Shown piece by piece: positions 53,023 to 60,751 of a stretch of DNA of 64,000 nt. The DNA is taken from contig DASZOC010000066.1 in assembly GCA_035550975.1 (NCBI GenBank), forward strand, positions 34,287 through 98,286, given 5' to 3'. A program made the position numbers and the translations under genes. Numbering within the stretch: position 1 is the first letter of the stretch; each line of letters starts with the position of its first letter. Below the pieces are notes generated by a model, which saw only the letters and a program-made list of their open reading frames with translations, made no database searches and was not told where the DNA came from. This DNA comes from DASZOC01 sp035550975. Its GTDB lineage: Bacteria > Actinomycetota > CADDZG01 > WHSQ01.

Positions 53023-54213
53023 ATGACACCACGCGCGGACGAGCTTTCCGTCTATCTCGACCGCGATCGGTTGATCGGACGCCTGCAGGCGCTGGTGCGA
53101 GCGCGCTCGGAGAACCCGCCCGGCGAGGAAGCGGAGGCAGGCGGCGTGACGAGCGCGTTCTGCGCGGAGCTGGGCCTTGGCATTGCCACCGAGTACGCGC
53201 AGCCGGGCCGTCCGAACGTGATCGCGCGCTGGGAGGGGAAGCCGGGCGGGCGGACGGTCGGCTACTGCTCGCACATTGACGTCGTGCCGGCAGGGGACCA
53301 CTCGCTGTGGGATGTCGATCCGTATGCAGCAGAGATCCGCGACGGGGCGATGCACGGCCGCGGAACGGCCGATGCGAAAGGGCCGATCGCGGCCGCGCTC
53401 GAGGCGGTTGCGATGCTCGAGGACGCGGGGTTCGAGCCGGACGCGACGCTCGAGCTAGCTCTCGTGTCCGACGAGGAGTCGGGGGGGTTCCAGGGGGCCG
53501 GATACCTCGTGGACAAGGGCCTGATCGCTGCGGACATCGCGATCGTTGGCGAGCCGACCGCACTGCGCGTCGTTCGCGCGCAGCGTGGGATCGCGTGGTC
53601 GAGGCTCACGACGCGCGGCGTCGCGGCTCATGGTTCGGCCCCCGAGCGCGGCGTCAACGCGATCTATCACATGGCCGAGATCGTCCGGCATCTCGTGGAC
53701 TCGTTGCCCGACATCAGACACCCCGTCGTGGGCGGTCCGAGCGTCAGCGTCGGCACGATCAACGGGGGCGCGAAGGTCAACATCATCCCGGCGTCCTGCA
53801 CGATCGAGGTCGACCGCCGCACGATTCCGGGCGAGACCGATGCGTCGGTGATCGAGAGCTTCGAAGCTGCGGTCGAGCGCGCACGACAGACCTATCCGGA
53901 GATCGACGCGCGCATAGAGATAGTGGATTCCGGCGTCCCCTTCGAGATCGCCGAATCTTCGGAGCTGGTTCAGACGATGACGGGAGCGATCTCGGAGACG
54001 ACCGGTGCGCCCGCAGAGGTGATCGGCTTCCGGGGCGCGTCGGATGCGCGCTTCCTGGCTCACGCCGGTGCCGACGTGATCGTGTTCGGCCCGGGTGACA
54101 TCGCGGTCGCTCACACCGCACGCGAATCGATCGACCTGTCGCAGTTGGAGCACGGCGCGCTCGCGTATGCGCTCGCGTTCTCGCGCCTGTTGGCGGCAGA
54201 CGCAGAGCGATGA
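53023..54213 (+). CDS. M20 family metallopeptidase (ArgE/DapE/CPG2-like)
   Basis: 396 residues: a two-zinc hydrolase of amide or peptide bonds in N-acyl amino acids or dipeptides. Metal ligands lie in YCSHIDVVPAGD (His), GRGTADAKGP (bridging Asp) and SDEESGG (Glu pair, catalytic base and ligand), with a late His near the C-terminus. A dimerisation domain (about 180-290) is inserted as in the family. The ATG has no strong ribosome site and lies 17 bases from a divergent start. The stop overlaps trpD by 4 bases (ATGA). The substrate is unknown. Confidence 0.92.
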   Translation: MTPRADELSVYLDRDRLIGRLQALVRARSENPPGEEAEAGGVTSAFCAELGLGIATEYAQPGRPNVIARWEGKPGGRTVGYCSHIDVVPAGDHSLWDVDPYAAEIRDGAMHGRGTADAKGPIAAALEAVAMLEDAGFEPDATLELALVSDEESGGFQGAGYLVDKGLIAADIAIVGEPTALRVVRAQRGIAWSRLTTRGVAAHGSAPERGVNAIYHMAEIVRHLVDSLPDIRHPVVGGPSVSVGTINGGAKVNIIPASCTIEVDRRTIPGETDASVIESFEAAVERARQTYPEIDARIEIVDSGVPFEIAESSELVQTMTGAISETTGAPAEVIGFRGASDARFLAHAGADVIVFGPGDIAVAHTARESIDLSQLEHGALAYALAFSRLLAADAER

Positions 54214-55235
54214 CCGCGACGTTCTCGTGGGCGCAGACGATCAACCGGCTGTTGGACGGGCAGCCCCTCGACGAGGACACGACCTCAGCGGCGATGACCG
54301 AGATCATGGAAGGCGCGGCAACGCCCGCGCAGGTGGCGGGCTTCGTGATCGCGCTGCGGGCGAAGGGCGAGACGGTGGACGAGGTCGCCGGTCTGGTCAA
54401 GACGATGCGCTCGTTCTCCGCGCGCATCTCGGTGTCTGGAGAGTTGCTCGATACGTGCGGAACCGGAGGCGACCGGACCGGGACGTTCAACGTATCGACC
54501 GCTGCCGCGCTCGTGTGCGCGGGTGCGGGCGCGAAGGTAGCGAAACACGGTAACCGGGCCGCATCGTCGCGGTGTGGTTCGGCCGACGTCCTCGAGGCTC
54601 TGGGCGTCAAGATCGACCTGCCGCCCGACGACGTGGCTGCATGCATCGAGCAGTCGGGGATGGGGTTCTGTTTCGCGCCCGTCTTTCATCCCGCGATGCG
54701 TCACGCCGCGGTTCCGCGCCGCGAGCTCGGCGTCGCGACGATCTTCAACTTCCTCGGCCCCCTCACGAACCCCGCAGGCGCGACGCGACAGGCCCTGGGG
54801 GTGTCCGATCCGCGGATGGTCGACATCATGATCGAGACGTTGGGACGGTTGGGCAGCACGAAGGTCCTTGCGTTCCACGGTGCCGGCGGCCTCGACGAGC
54901 TGTCGACCGCGGGCCCCTCCTACGTCGTCGAGCTCAACCGCGGCGAGATCACGCGCTGGGCCATCGACCCCGACGACCTCGACCTCGCGCCGGCGCCGCT
55001 CGAGGAGCTGGCCGGCGGCACCGCGGAAGACAACGCCGCGATGATCCGTGACCTCCTCGGCGGAGCGAAAGGCCCCCGGCGCGACGTCGTGGTGCTCAAC
55101 GCGGCGGCCGGTCTGGTTGCCGCGGACCTCGTGAGAGACATCCGCGGCGGCCTCGCCGCGGCGGCGGAGGCGATCGACTCCGGACGAGCGGGAGAGGCGC
55201 TCGATCGCCTCGTCGAGGTGTCGTCGAGCCTCTGA
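54210..55235 (+). CDS. trpD: anthranilate phosphoribosyltransferase
   Basis: Second step of tryptophan synthesis: joins anthranilate to PRPP. 341 residues, the usual length. The PRPP-binding motif is DTCGTGGDRTGTFNVST (about 80-96), followed by KHGNRAASSRCGSADVLEALG and the second metal motif (FNFLGPLTNPA). It overlaps the M20 peptidase gene by 4 bases, and no other trp gene lies in the window, so the trp pathway is scattered or this copy was moved. Confidence 0.95.
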   Translation: MTATFSWAQTINRLLDGQPLDEDTTSAAMTEIMEGAATPAQVAGFVIALRAKGETVDEVAGLVKTMRSFSARISVSGELLDTCGTGGDRTGTFNVSTAAALVCAGAGAKVAKHGNRAASSRCGSADVLEALGVKIDLPPDDVAACIEQSGMGFCFAPVFHPAMRHAAVPRRELGVATIFNFLGPLTNPAGATRQALGVSDPRMVDIMIETLGRLGSTKVLAFHGAGGLDELSTAGPSYVVELNRGEITRWAIDPDDLDLAPAPLEELAGGTAEDNAAMIRDLLGGAKGPRRDVVVLNAAAGLVAADLVRDIRGGLAAAAEAIDSGRAGEALDRLVEVSSSL

Positions 55236-55320
55236 CCGTCCATCTACGACCGAATGCGTGTTCGGTGTCGCAACCGACCAAAGCGACCCCGCACGACGTC
55301 CCCCCGCTTAAAGTGGGGGC

Positions 55321-57084
55321 ATGGTCACGCACGCCACCGAGGTCGAACGCGCCCGCATCGGGGAGCTCGAACGCATCGTGGAGTCCCTGCGGGAGGACTC
55401 GGAGCTGGGCAACGCCCTGCTCGGCCTGTCCGGGGCCCTCGCCGAGGTCAGATCGCTCGAGCAGACGATCGACCTGGCGGTTCGCATGGTGCGCGAGCTC
55501 ATGGGGGCGGATCGCTGTTTCTCCGCGGCATGGATCGCCGGGCGGCAGTGCTTCGAGGTCACGGGCCATCTCGGCTTCGAAGGCGACGCGCTCGATCAGC
55601 TCCTCGAGCTGGCGGAGCGCGACGACGGGCTCCCGCTGTTGCGGACCGCCCTCGCCCAGCGCAGCCCCTTACTGATCGGCGACACGTCGAGCGACGCCTC
55701 CGCCCCGCTGAACGACGCGAGGCTGATGGGAGCGCGTGCGTACGCGGCCCTGCCCTTGATTCGCTGGGGAGAGGAGTTCGGCGGCATCGGGGTCCTGTTC
55801 GACTCGCCGCGCGAGTTCACACCGAAAGACGAGGCTCTGGCGCGGGGCATCTCGCGCCAGGTAGGAGCTGCGCTTGCGAACGCGCGTCAGTTCAACCTGC
55901 TGCAGACCCTGCGACTGTTCGGCGAACGAGTCGGATCGAAGCTGACGCTGCAGGAGGTCGTGCACGAGATCGTGTCGGGGGCACGCGAACTGCTATCCGC
56001 CGAGGACGCCTGGGTCTACTTCCTCGATGCGACGAGCGGTTCGTTGGTCGCCGCCGGGTACAGCGAGCCGCCGATACCCGCTCTGAGCCGTATCGACCTC
56101 ACGAGTGAGCTGTGGAACGGGCTGGTGCAAGGCAGAGCCGTACCCATAACGAACCTCGAGGAGCTGATCGACACGCCCACGGGCTCCGCGTCCGCGGTCG
56201 TGGCACCGATCCCCGGCTCCGAGGGAACCCCCCTGGGCGGCGTGTTCGTGCTGTTCCAGGGCGGACTCAGCTTGGGTGCCGACGACATGGAGGCCCTGAG
56301 TGTTCTCGCTGCGCAGAGCGCGCTGGCGATCGAGAACGCCCAGCGCTTCGAGCGCCAGCGTCGCGTCGCCCGTAGCCTCCAGGACGGCCTGCTGACGACG
56401 GAGATGCCAAACCTCGGTGAATGCACGGTCGGGGCGGTCTACGAAGCCGCGGGCGGCGAGGCCGATGTTGGTGGTGACTTCTTCGACGTCTTCGAGCTCC
56501 CGGACCACCGCTACGCGATCGTCGTCGGTGATGTCTCCGGTAAGGGGGCCGAGGCGGCCGCACAGACCGCCATGGCGAAGTACATGCTGCGTGCGTTCGC
56601 CACGCGCAATCCGTCTCCGTCGTCGGCGCTGTTCCACCTGAACAACGCGCTCTACAAGAACTTCCCCGACGACAAGTTCATGACGATCAATTACGCGGTG
56701 TTCGACCCGGCGACGAACCACTTCACGATGGGTTCAGGTGGTCACCCGGCTCCGCTCGTATACCGGTACGCGCAACGGTCGGTCGAGGCGATCGAGGTAT
56801 CCGGCGGCGTCCTGGGGGCGTTCGAGGACCAGAGCTTCGAGCAGGAATCGTTCGATATCGCCGAAGGTGATGTCTTCGTTGCATACACCGATGGTCTCGT
56901 CGAAGCCCGCTCGGGACCGAAGCTTTACGGGCGCTGGCGCGTCGAGAAATCCCTCGCGCACCACGCCTCCACGATGTCGGTCGAGGACCTCGCTCGGCGT
57001 CTGTACGACGATGCTCGCGAGTTCGGCGAGGTCACCGACGACACGATCGTCTTCACGTTGGGTTGCAGGGTCACACCCAAGTGA
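55321..57084 (+). CDS. GAF-GAF SpoIIE/RsbU-type PP2C phosphatase
   Basis: 587 residues, soluble. A short coiled coil, two GAF domains (about 45-190 and 210-345) and a C-terminal PP2C domain of SpoIIE type (about 370-585) with metal ligands in EADVGGDFFDVF and GDVSGKG, plus SGGHPAPL and YTDGLVEAR. Such proteins dephosphorylate anti-anti-sigma factors in partner-switching control of stress genes. No anti-sigma or STAS gene is nearby. The stop overlaps the small zinc protein gene by 4 bases (GTGA). Confidence 0.93.
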   Translation: MVTHATEVERARIGELERIVESLREDSELGNALLGLSGALAEVRSLEQTIDLAVRMVRELMGADRCFSAAWIAGRQCFEVTGHLGFEGDALDQLLELAERDDGLPLLRTALAQRSPLLIGDTSSDASAPLNDARLMGARAYAALPLIRWGEEFGGIGVLFDSPREFTPKDEALARGISRQVGAALANARQFNLLQTLRLFGERVGSKLTLQEVVHEIVSGARELLSAEDAWVYFLDATSGSLVAAGYSEPPIPALSRIDLTSELWNGLVQGRAVPITNLEELIDTPTGSASAVVAPIPGSEGTPLGGVFVLFQGGLSLGADDMEALSVLAAQSALAIENAQRFERQRRVARSLQDGLLTTEMPNLGECTVGAVYEAAGGEADVGGDFFDVFELPDHRYAIVVGDVSGKGAEAAAQTAMAKYMLRAFATRNPSPSSALFHLNNALYKNFPDDKFMTINYAVFDPATNHFTMGSGGHPAPLVYRYAQRSVEAIEVSGGVLGAFEDQSFEQESFDIAEGDVFVAYTDGLVEARSGPKLYGRWRVEKSLAHHASTMSVEDLARRLYDDAREFGEVTDDTIVFTLGCRVTPK

Positions 57085-57302
57085 GTTACCGCTGCGACGC
57101 GTGCGGCAACAAGACGCGCTTCGACGTATTCGAGACCAAACGCGTCCGCGCCTTCCATCACTTCACGCTCGGCGGAGACGACGCGATCGAAGAAGAGGAG
57201 ATCCTCGAGCACACGATCGAAAAGGTCACCTGCCGGTGGTGCGGATCGAGTGACGCGATCGTCGAGGAGAGCCGCGCGTCGGGCTCGAAGGAGAACGTTT
57301 GA
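57081..57302 (+). CDS. small zinc-ribbon-like protein (73 aa)
   Basis: 73 residues from a GTG that overlaps the phosphatase stop. Two Cys pairs, CDAC (about 5-8) and CRWC (about 53-56), are spaced as in a zinc ribbon, with a His/Phe-rich and a very acidic stretch between (FHHFTLGGDDAIEEEE). It could bind zinc and a nucleic acid or protein. The stop overlaps the next gene by 4 bases (TTGA). The family is not recognised. Confidence 0.75.
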   Translation: MSYRCDACGNKTRFDVFETKRVRAFHHFTLGGDDAIEEEEILEHTIEKVTCRWCGSSDAIVEESRASGSKENV

Positions 57303-58483
57303 CGGCAGGGCCCCTCGACGGTGTCAGGGTGTTGGACCTCACGCGTCTGCTCCCCGGGGGTTACGCGACGTTGTTGATGGCCGACCTCGGCGCGGATGTC
57401 GTCAAGATCGAGGAGCCCGGCAAGGGCGATTACATCCGCTGGACGCCCCCGCTGGTCGGAGACACGTCCGCTTCTCATATCGCGTTGAATCGCAACAAGC
57501 GCTCTGTGACGCTGAACCTGAAATCAGACGAGGGACGCGAGCTGTTCACCAGGTTGGCGCAAGACGCCGACGTGGTGATCGAATCTTTCCGGCCCGGCGT
57601 CATGCACCGTCTCGGCATCGGCTGGGAGCACCTGTCGCGGCGAAACCCGAAGCTGATCTATTGCGCTATCAGCGGCTACGGGCAGGACGGTCCTCGTTCA
57701 CAGGTGGCCGGCCACGACGCGAACTACATCGGCTACGCGGGCGTCCTCAGCCTGGTCGGTGAGCAAGGCCGCCGCCCGGTGCTGCCGGGCGTCCAGATAG
57801 GCGACCTCGCGGGAGGGGGCATGGCCGCGGTCATCGCGATCCTGGCGGCGCTGTACCGCCGCGAGCGGTCCGGCACCGGAGACATGTGCGACATCTCGAT
57901 GACGGACGGTGCTGCGTCGTGGCTCACGATCCACGCGGCCGCGTTCGTCGGCACCGGCGAGGTTCCGGAACGAGAGCAGATGCACCTGTCCGGTCGCTAC
58001 CCCTGCTACCGCGTCTACCCGGCGGCAGACGGCTGGCTCACCGTAGGAGCTCTCGAGCCGCAGTTCTGGACCGCGTTGTGCACCGCGCTGGGTCGCGACG
58101 ACCTCCTCGGCGACGCGTTCGCGCACGGCACTCGGCGCGACGAGGTCATCGCGGAGCTCGACGAGCTCTTCGCTAGAAAGCCGCGCGCCGCATGGATGGA
58201 GGAGCTGGACGGGCTCGACGTATGCGTGGCTCCGGTGAACGACCTCGCCGAAGCCTTGGGCGACGAGCAACTGCGCCACCGCGAGATGGTGGTGGAGGAC
58301 GACCTGCCCGGTGTCGGCGGGTGGACCCACATCGGCAATCCCGTCAAGTTGGTGGCCGGGTGTGCCCGGCCCCTCGTGCGGCGACCGCCGCCCCGGATGG
58401 GGGAGCACACTGCCGAGGTGCTCGCAGAGGTCGGCGTCGACGACGCGCGCGTCGACGAGCTGCGCTCCGCCGGCATCGTTTGA
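57299..58483 (+). CDS. CaiB/BaiF family CoA enzyme, alpha-methylacyl-CoA racemase-like
   Basis: 394 residues of the class III CoA-transferase fold. Three residues match the catalytic set of mycobacterial alpha-methylacyl-CoA racemase: His139 (AGHDANY), Asp169 (GDLAGGG; the same 30-residue spacing) and Glu253 (ALEPQFW). Racemisation of 2-methylacyl-CoA in branched-chain lipid breakdown is therefore the best guess, rather than CoA transfer. The start is a TTG that overlaps the zinc protein's stop (TTGA), and the stop shares a base with the next start (TGATG), so translation is coupled on both sides. Confidence 0.9.
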   Translation: MTAGPLDGVRVLDLTRLLPGGYATLLMADLGADVVKIEEPGKGDYIRWTPPLVGDTSASHIALNRNKRSVTLNLKSDEGRELFTRLAQDADVVIESFRPGVMHRLGIGWEHLSRRNPKLIYCAISGYGQDGPRSQVAGHDANYIGYAGVLSLVGEQGRRPVLPGVQIGDLAGGGMAAVIAILAALYRRERSGTGDMCDISMTDGAASWLTIHAAAFVGTGEVPEREQMHLSGRYPCYRVYPAADGWLTVGALEPQFWTALCTALGRDDLLGDAFAHGTRRDEVIAELDELFARKPRAAWMEELDGLDVCVAPVNDLAEALGDEQLRHREMVVEDDLPGVGGWTHIGNPVKLVAGCARPLVRRPPPRMGEHTAEVLAEVGVDDARVDELRSAGIV

Positions 58484-59676
58484 TGCTGGAGCTTCCGCAC
58501 CCAGCACAGGCCGCGATCGCCAGAGGCATGGCGGCCTTCATGCAGGCAGCGCGCAAGACGGACCTGCCCGCGTCACTACGTCCGCTCCAGGGCAAACACC
58601 AGCGCCTCCTGATCGCGCGGCGAGCCACCGTCGTCGCGGCGCTCGAGGAGGAAGACCTGCGCGCGCTGGTGCTGGAGTGGCTCGACGACAAGCCGGCCGG
58701 CATCAACAAACGAGACCGCGCCGTCCTCGAGATGGCCGCGAGACGCGAGCAGGGGTGGCAGCAACGCCTCAGCGAGACATTCGCTGAAACCGAGTCCGTC
58801 GCGGCCGCGCAGGATCTCGGCGACAAACAGGTGGAAGTGGAACGAGAGAAGGAACGCTCCAGACGCGCGCGGGATGAGACCAAGCGGGCGAGGGAGGCGG
58901 CAAAGCGCGAGATCGCCGAGCAACGCCGCATCAACCTCGAGCTCGAGGCGCGCGTCGAAGACCTGACGGAGCGGGTGACCGCGCTGACCGAGGAAGTGAC
59001 GCGGCTACGCAAGGAAGCAGACCTCACCGCCACCACGAACGAACGTGAGCTCCGCAAAGCGCGCAAGCGGGCGGATCGAGCCGAGGCGGCGCTCGACCGG
59101 GCCCAGCCGACGATCAGGAAGCTGAAGCAAGAGGTGTCGGAGGTGAGCGCCCAGAACGCCTCGTCTCCGAAGAAGAAGCCCGTCCGAAAGAACAAGCCGC
59201 TGTCCGAGGAGGCCGAACCGGCGCGGCGGACCAAGCTGGCGGTCCCGAAAGGCCGGTTCGACGACGACCCCGAGACCCTCGCGGAATGGCTCCGCACTCC
59301 GAAGGTGCACCTGCTCGTCGACGGATACAACGTGAGCAAGGCCGAGGGCGGGTTCGGTGACGTCCGCCTGGCGACGCAGCGGGACCTGTTGCTGCAGGCG
59401 GTCGAGAAGGTCGTGAGGCGACACCGGATCAAGGCGACGGTCGTCTTCGACGGCTCGGACATACCCCCCGGCGCCTCGCGCCGGTCCCGGAGCCCCGTGG
59501 AGGTCGAGTACTCCCGCCCCGACGAGATCGCCGACGACCACCTGATCGCGAAGCTCGAACACCTGCCGAGGCATCCCGTCGTCGTGGCCACGAACGACAA
59601 GGAGCTCCAACGGAGGGCCGCCCGCCTCGGTGCCACGATCGCGACCTCGAACCAGCTCCTCGCGCTGATCCGCTGA
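58483..59676 (+). CDS. coiled-coil protein with C-terminal NYN/YacP-like RNase domain
   Basis: 397 residues. The N-terminal part (about 1-110) is helical; a long coiled coil rich in Arg, Glu and Lys follows (about 110-225). The C-terminal NYN/PIN-like domain (about 270-397) begins HLLVDGYNVSKAEGGFGD and has the acidic positions VVFDGSD, DEIADDHLI and VATNDKELQRRA, the pattern of the YacP/Rae1 ribosome-linked endonuclease family. The NYN domain suggests RNA cleavage. The coiled coil is absent from Bacillus YacP. It is the last gene of a four-gene coupled block; a LexA box begins 4 bases after its stop. Confidence 0.88.
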   Translation: MLELPHPAQAAIARGMAAFMQAARKTDLPASLRPLQGKHQRLLIARRATVVAALEEEDLRALVLEWLDDKPAGINKRDRAVLEMAARREQGWQQRLSETFAETESVAAAQDLGDKQVEVEREKERSRRARDETKRAREAAKREIAEQRRINLELEARVEDLTERVTALTEEVTRLRKEADLTATTNERELRKARKRADRAEAALDRAQPTIRKLKQEVSEVSAQNASSPKKKPVRKNKPLSEEAEPARRTKLAVPKGRFDDDPETLAEWLRTPKVHLLVDGYNVSKAEGGFGDVRLATQRDLLLQAVEKVVRRHRIKATVVFDGSDIPPGASRRSRSPVEVEYSRPDEIADDHLIAKLEHLPRHPVVVATNDKELQRRAARLGATIATSNQLLALIR

Positions 59677-59679
59677 TAC

Positions 59680-59693
59680 CGAACCTACGTTCG
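59680..59693. promoter_or_regulatory. LexA (SOS) box
   Basis: CGAAC-CTAC-GTTCG is a perfect match to the LexA site CGAAC-N4-GTTCG of Actinomycetota and Firmicutes. The flanking A extends it to 15 of 16 positions of the mycobacterial TCGAAC-N4-GTTCGA. A -10-like TATAGT (59695-59700) begins 2 bases after it, so bound LexA would block a promoter firing toward the small protein gene at 59796. Confidence 0.85.
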
Positions 59694-59753
59694 ATATAGT
59701 GGCCTCGATGTGGCCGCGGATCAGGAGCGAAACGGTTTTGTGTCACAGCGGTT

Positions 59754-59781
59754 CTCTAGCGTGGTGCGACGCCCGCTAGAG
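59754..59781 (+). other. leader hairpin before the ribosome site of the small Cys-rich protein gene
   Basis: CTCTAGCG (59754-59761) and CGCTAGAG (59774-59781) are perfect inverted repeats. The 12-base loop can extend the stem by 4 more pairs (63-73 to 66-70, ending in CGA) with one bulged base. It lies 2 bases before AAGGAG (59784-59789) and 14 bases before the ATG. The leader also contains a 23-codon open frame (59708-59779) that ends inside this hairpin. A role in translation control is possible but unproven. Confidence 0.5.
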
Positions 59782-59795
59782 CGAAGGAGCCCGAC

Positions 59796-60014
59796 ATGCG
59801 GATCGAATGTACGGATTGCGAGATGTACCGCTCGGACCACTGCGACGACTGCCTCGTAACGGCCCTGCTGCATCCCCCCGACGGCGTCGTCGAGATCGAT
59901 GAGGACCTGGATGGGCCGTTGCAGACGCTGACGGGCGCCGGATTGATCCCGGTGCTGCGCTTCCGCCCCCGCGACGCAGGTCCGCTGCCGCCGGAAGTCG
60001 CCGAGACGGGCTAA
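59796..60014 (+). CDS. small Cys-rich protein under a LexA box (72 aa)
   Basis: 72 residues. The N-terminus has CTDCEMYRSDHCDDCLV, two CxxC pairs that could bind zinc or an iron-sulfur centre. The rest is acidic and has a hydrophobic middle (QTLTGAGLIPVLRFRP). It has a clear AAGGAG 6 bases before the ATG. Similar short proteins are known in Actinomycetota without function, as far as I recognise. The upstream LexA box and leader hairpin suggest SOS-linked expression. It ends 39 bases before sepH. Confidence 0.8.
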   Translation: MRIECTDCEMYRSDHCDDCLVTALLHPPDGVVEIDEDLDGPLQTLTGAGLIPVLRFRPRDAGPLPPEVAETG

Positions 60015-60053
60015 ATCCTGTGGGCCTCTGCGGCCCGCCCGTACGCTTCCAGC

Positions 60054-60740
60054 GTGACTCCGAAGAAGCACACACGGCCCGCCGTGACGCCGGTGCGTGC
60101 CGTCGGAGCGACCCCGGATGGGTCCGCGATCGTGCTCGCCCGCCCGCAGGGAGGCCCCGGGCGTTTCAAGCTCGCGATCGACAGTGGTCTCGTCGAAGCG
60201 CTGGAGGCCGCTCGCGAGGCGCGCGACGCGGCCGCTCGCGCGCGCGACCAGCTCGAGCTGCCGCCGCCGATCCCGGCGCGGGTCGAAAGCTCGCTGACGA
60301 TCAAGGAGATCCAGGATCTCCTCCGGCAGGGGCGCACCACCGCGTCGATCGCGAAGCGAGCAGGTGTCGACGCGGAGTGGATAGCGCGCTGGGAGGGCCC
60401 GATCGTGTGGGAGCGTGCGGGCATGGCCGCGCGCGCCCGCCGCGCCGCGATGGTGCGTGCCCGTGGGGGCCGCTCGCGCGCGTCGTTGCTGGAGGCGGTG
60501 GAGGCGAACCTGAAGGAGAAAGGCATCCAGATGAGTCCGGACGATCTCGATGCCGGTTGGGATGCGATGAAACGCCCGCGCGCGAACGGCTGGATCGTGA
60601 GCTTCACGTTCTCGGGTCGCGGTGGCGAACAAACGGCCCGGTGGGAGCTCGACCCCCACGAAGACCTCGTCAGGGCGCTGGATAAGACGGCGAACGAACT
60701 CGGCTGGATCCCGCCCATCAGGCGTCGCAGCAAAGCCTGA
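60054..60740 (+). CDS. sepH: SepH-like septation protein
   Basis: 228 residues with a DUF3071-type N-terminal DNA-binding/HTH module: SLTIKEIQDLLRQGRTTASI followed by AKRAGVDAEWIARWEGPIVW, which matches SepH of Streptomyces (LTPREIQ...VRRFEGPVL pattern). The C-terminal part (about 170-228) is a small beta domain ending VRALDKTANELGWIPP. SepH promotes FtsZ filament assembly in Actinomycetota. This one is shorter than Streptomyces SepH, lacking its long C-terminal extension. The GTG start at 60054 follows a weak site. The M48 protease gene follows after 11 bases. Confidence 0.85.
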   Translation: MTPKKHTRPAVTPVRAVGATPDGSAIVLARPQGGPGRFKLAIDSGLVEALEAAREARDAAARARDQLELPPPIPARVESSLTIKEIQDLLRQGRTTASIAKRAGVDAEWIARWEGPIVWERAGMAARARRAAMVRARGGRSRASLLEAVEANLKEKGIQMSPDDLDAGWDAMKRPRANGWIVSFTFSGRGGEQTARWELDPHEDLVRALDKTANELGWIPPIRRRSKA

Positions 60741-60751
60741 GCGATGCGCGG

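Noticed and set aside
59754..59781. Hairpin read as a Rho-independent terminator
   Set aside because: No U-run follows and it sits immediately before a good ribosome site, so a leader structure is more likely.
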